Shown one piece after another: positions 62,696 through 64,000 of a stretch of 64,000 nt of DNA. The notes beneath the pieces were generated by a model, which was not told where the DNA came from, did not search any database, and saw only the letters and a list, made by a program, of their open reading frames with translations. Position numbers and translations under genes: made by a program. Location of the stretch: NCBI RefSeq assembly GCF_000622365.1, contig NZ_JASC01000013.1, positions 640,361 through 704,360 on the forward strand. The letters run 5' to 3'. The DNA comes from Sulfitobacter noctilucae (lineage in GTDB: Bacteria > Pseudomonadota > Alphaproteobacteria > Rhodobacterales > Rhodobacteraceae). Numbering within the stretch: the first letter of the stretch is position 1; each line of letters opens with the position of its first letter.

Positions 62696-63435
62696 GGTCT
62701 TCCTGCGCGCTGCGCATATCGTTCATTCTGTTTCTGACCCTGGGCTTTTGGCCCGAGGCGGCGAGTGCGCAAGACTTTTCTATTTCTTTGGGAGATGATG
62801 AATCTCTTTCGGCCCGCACCATTCAGCTATTTGCATTGGTCACAGTCCTTAGTATCGCGCCGGGGCTCGCCATTATGGTTACCTGCTTCCCTTTTTTGGT
62901 CACTGTCTTATCGATTCTTCGGCAAGCGATCGGGCTCCAACAATCACCGCCGAACATGTTGATCGTGAGCTTGGCTCTTTTTCTGACCTATTTTGTTATG
63001 GAGCCTGTCTTCACGGCAGCCTGGGAAAACGGAATCGGCCCCCTGACGAACGAACAGATCGACGCTGAAACTGCTTTCATCCGAACGCTAGAACCCTTTC
63101 GTGGTTTCATGGCTGCAAGAATGGATCCCGATACCTTTTTTGCAATGGCCGAATTGCGACCCGACACAATCGATGCGCAACCCAACTCGGACGCGCCCCT
63201 GTCCGTCTTGGTACCCAGTTTTCTGCTGTCCGAAATCTCGCGGGCTTTTCAAGTCGGCTTTCTGATATTTCTGCCGTTCCTTATTATTGATCTGGTTGTT
63301 GCAGCGATCCTCATGTCGATGGGGATGATGATGGTACCGCCAGCGATTGTATCGCTGCCGTTCAAACTTGCATTTTTTGTCGTTGCAGACGGGTGGAGCT
63401 TGATTGCAGCAAGCTTGGTGCGCAGCTATTTATAA
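62692..63435 (+). CDS. fliP: Flagellar export channel protein FliP
   Basis: A 247-residue membrane protein of the export pore. It begins at GTG with a cleaved signal peptide (SFILFLTLGFWPEAASA). Helices include LVTVLSIAPGLAIMVTCFPFLVTVLSILRQAIG and QVGFLIFLPFLIIDLVVAAILMSMGMMMVPPAIVSLPFKLAFFVVADGWSL, the FliP signature. It is complete. An IS element begins 11 bp past the stop. Confidence 0.96.
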   Translation: MRSSCALRISFILFLTLGFWPEAASAQDFSISLGDDESLSARTIQLFALVTVLSIAPGLAIMVTCFPFLVTVLSILRQAIGLQQSPPNMLIVSLALFLTYFVMEPVFTAAWENGIGPLTNEQIDAETAFIRTLEPFRGFMAARMDPDTFFAMAELRPDTIDAQPNSDAPLSVLVPSFLLSEISRAFQVGFLIFLPFLIIDLVVAAILMSMGMMMVPPAIVSLPFKLAFFVVADGWSLIAASLVRSYL

Positions 63436-63446
63436 TAGCAACGAAC

Positions 63447-64000
63447 TGAGGTGCCCCTAGTTTCCTAGACGCTTGCCTCGTTCATTTTCCTCTGTTCTGT
63501 TTCATAGTCAATTGGCGACAGCATTCCGTTGTTGGTGTGCTTGCGGGTCGGGTTGTAAAACATCTCGATGTAGTCGAACACGTCCTGCCTTGCTGCGTCG
63601 CGCGTGGTGTACGTTCGCCGCCTGATGCGTTCCCGTTTCAGCAAGTGAAAGAAGCTCTCGGCGACTGCGTTATCATGACAATTCCCGCGCCTACTCATGC
63701 TGGCATCCAGATAGTGTTTGCCGAGAAACGATTGCCACTCTTTGCCGGTGAACTGTGACCCCTGGTCGGAATGGATCATGACCCTGTGCTTTGGTTTGCG
63801 CCGCCATACGGCACTCAGCAATGCCTGCAAGGCCAGATCAGTTGTCATTCGGGATTGCATCGACCAGCCCACAACACGCCGTGAGAACAGGTCGATGACC
63901 ACAGCGAGGTACGACCAGCCTTCATGGGTCCTGATGGAGGTAATATCGGTCACCCAAACACGGTCAGGGGCATCAACTTCGAACTGCCGATCCAGCGTGT
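63447..64000 (-). mobile_element. IS3-family insertion sequence (one end; continues past the window)
   Basis: The end at 63447 reads TGAGGTGCCCCTAGTTTCC, of the TGA..TGCCCC type seen in IS3-group terminal repeats. It contains the transposase stop codon. The element begins 11 bp after the fliP stop. The other end, the first transposase frame, and the target duplication (perhaps AAC at 63444-63446) cannot be checked here. Confidence 0.8.
63465..64000 (-). CDS. IS3-family transposase OrfB, C-terminal part (partial at window edge)
   Basis: About 178 codons of an integrase-core transposase lie in the window, and the frame is open to the right edge. The DDE residues are in TDITSIRT (first Asp), IHSDQGSQFTG (second Asp) and NAVAESFFHLLKRE (Glu), with the C-terminal EMFYNPTRKHTNNGMLSPIDYE typical of IS3-group OrfB. 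An internal ATG at 63953 is not the real start. No frameshift or stop is seen, so it may be functional. OrfA lies outside the window. Confidence 0.92.
   Translation of the reverse strand, partial: TLDRQFEVDAPDRVWVTDITSIRTHEGWSYLAVVIDLFSRRVVGWSMQSRMTTDLALQALLSAVWRRKPKHRVMIHSDQGSQFTGKEWQSFLGKHYLDASMSRRGNCHDNAVAESFFHLLKRERIRRRTYTTRDAARQDVFDYIEMFYNPTRKHTNNGMLSPIDYETEQRKMNEASV

Noticed and set aside
1..64000. CRISPR arrays, rRNA or tRNA genes, prophage or toxin-antitoxin loci
   Set aside because: No regularly spaced repeats, no rRNA or tRNA-like sequence, and no phage or toxin-antitoxin gene pair was seen on either strand.

Overview
The window reads as chromosomal DNA of a marine alphaproteobacterium of the Rhodobacterales (Roseobacter group). 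The reasons are the protein sequences, the neighbourhood recF-dnaN-dnaA-rpsT-enoyl-CoA hydratase-mutM / ubiE-ubiB, FlaF/FlbT flagellin regulators, a FlgJ without muramidase beside an SltF-type transglycosylase, a MotE-like protein, Hint-domain proteins, and CtrA-like sites at flagellar promoters. I cannot fix the genus. No rRNA, tRNA or CRISPR array was seen.

Layout. 1-9.8 kb: replication and repair genes (recF partial, dnaN, dnaA), rpsT, an unannotated 25-codon membrane peptide gene, enoyl-CoA hydratase, mutM divergent from ubiE-ubiB, and a thiolase. 9.9-16.6 kb: App1-type phosphatase, calcineurin-like phosphatase, the serine pathway serA-serC divergent from serB, and asparaginase II. 16.7-24.7 kb: IalB-like protein, rlmN with a dual-specificity phosphatase, LOG protein, dapD, a small stress membrane protein behind a GGAAC/CGTT-type promoter, and a pair of Hint-domain proteins. 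25-30.7 kb: dapE-GNAT-DUF2064 glycosyltransferase-rnr and an MltB-like transglycosylase. 30.7-38.4 kb: a polyamine uptake and breakdown locus with aminotransferase, GntR regulator, potFGHI and FAD amine oxidase; a shared TGATCAAATT motif lies before both the aminotransferase and potF.

38.4-63.4 kb: a large flagellar cluster arranged as alternating divergent operons: flgD-fliK (-), flgJ-flgN-flagellin-flaF-flbT-DUF1217 (+), fliI (-), flgB-flgC-fliE-fliQ-flgF-flgG-flgA-flgH-fliL-like (+), fliL-pflI-like-motE-motA-periplasmic protein-sltF-flhA-fliR-flhB-fliJ-like (-), and fliF-fliH-fliN-fliP (+). Three of the divergent promoter gaps hold CtrA-like TTAA-N7-TTAA elements. motB, fliG, fliM, flgE, flgI, flgK and flgL are not in the window. 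An IS3-family element begins 11 bp after fliP and runs off the right edge.

The least-described items are a pair of adjacent Hint proteins, one with an intact and one with a lost catalytic Cys/His; a 766-residue secreted protein beside motA and motE; a candidate FliJ displaced to the flhB operon; and the 25-residue membrane peptide behind an Fnr-like palindrome.
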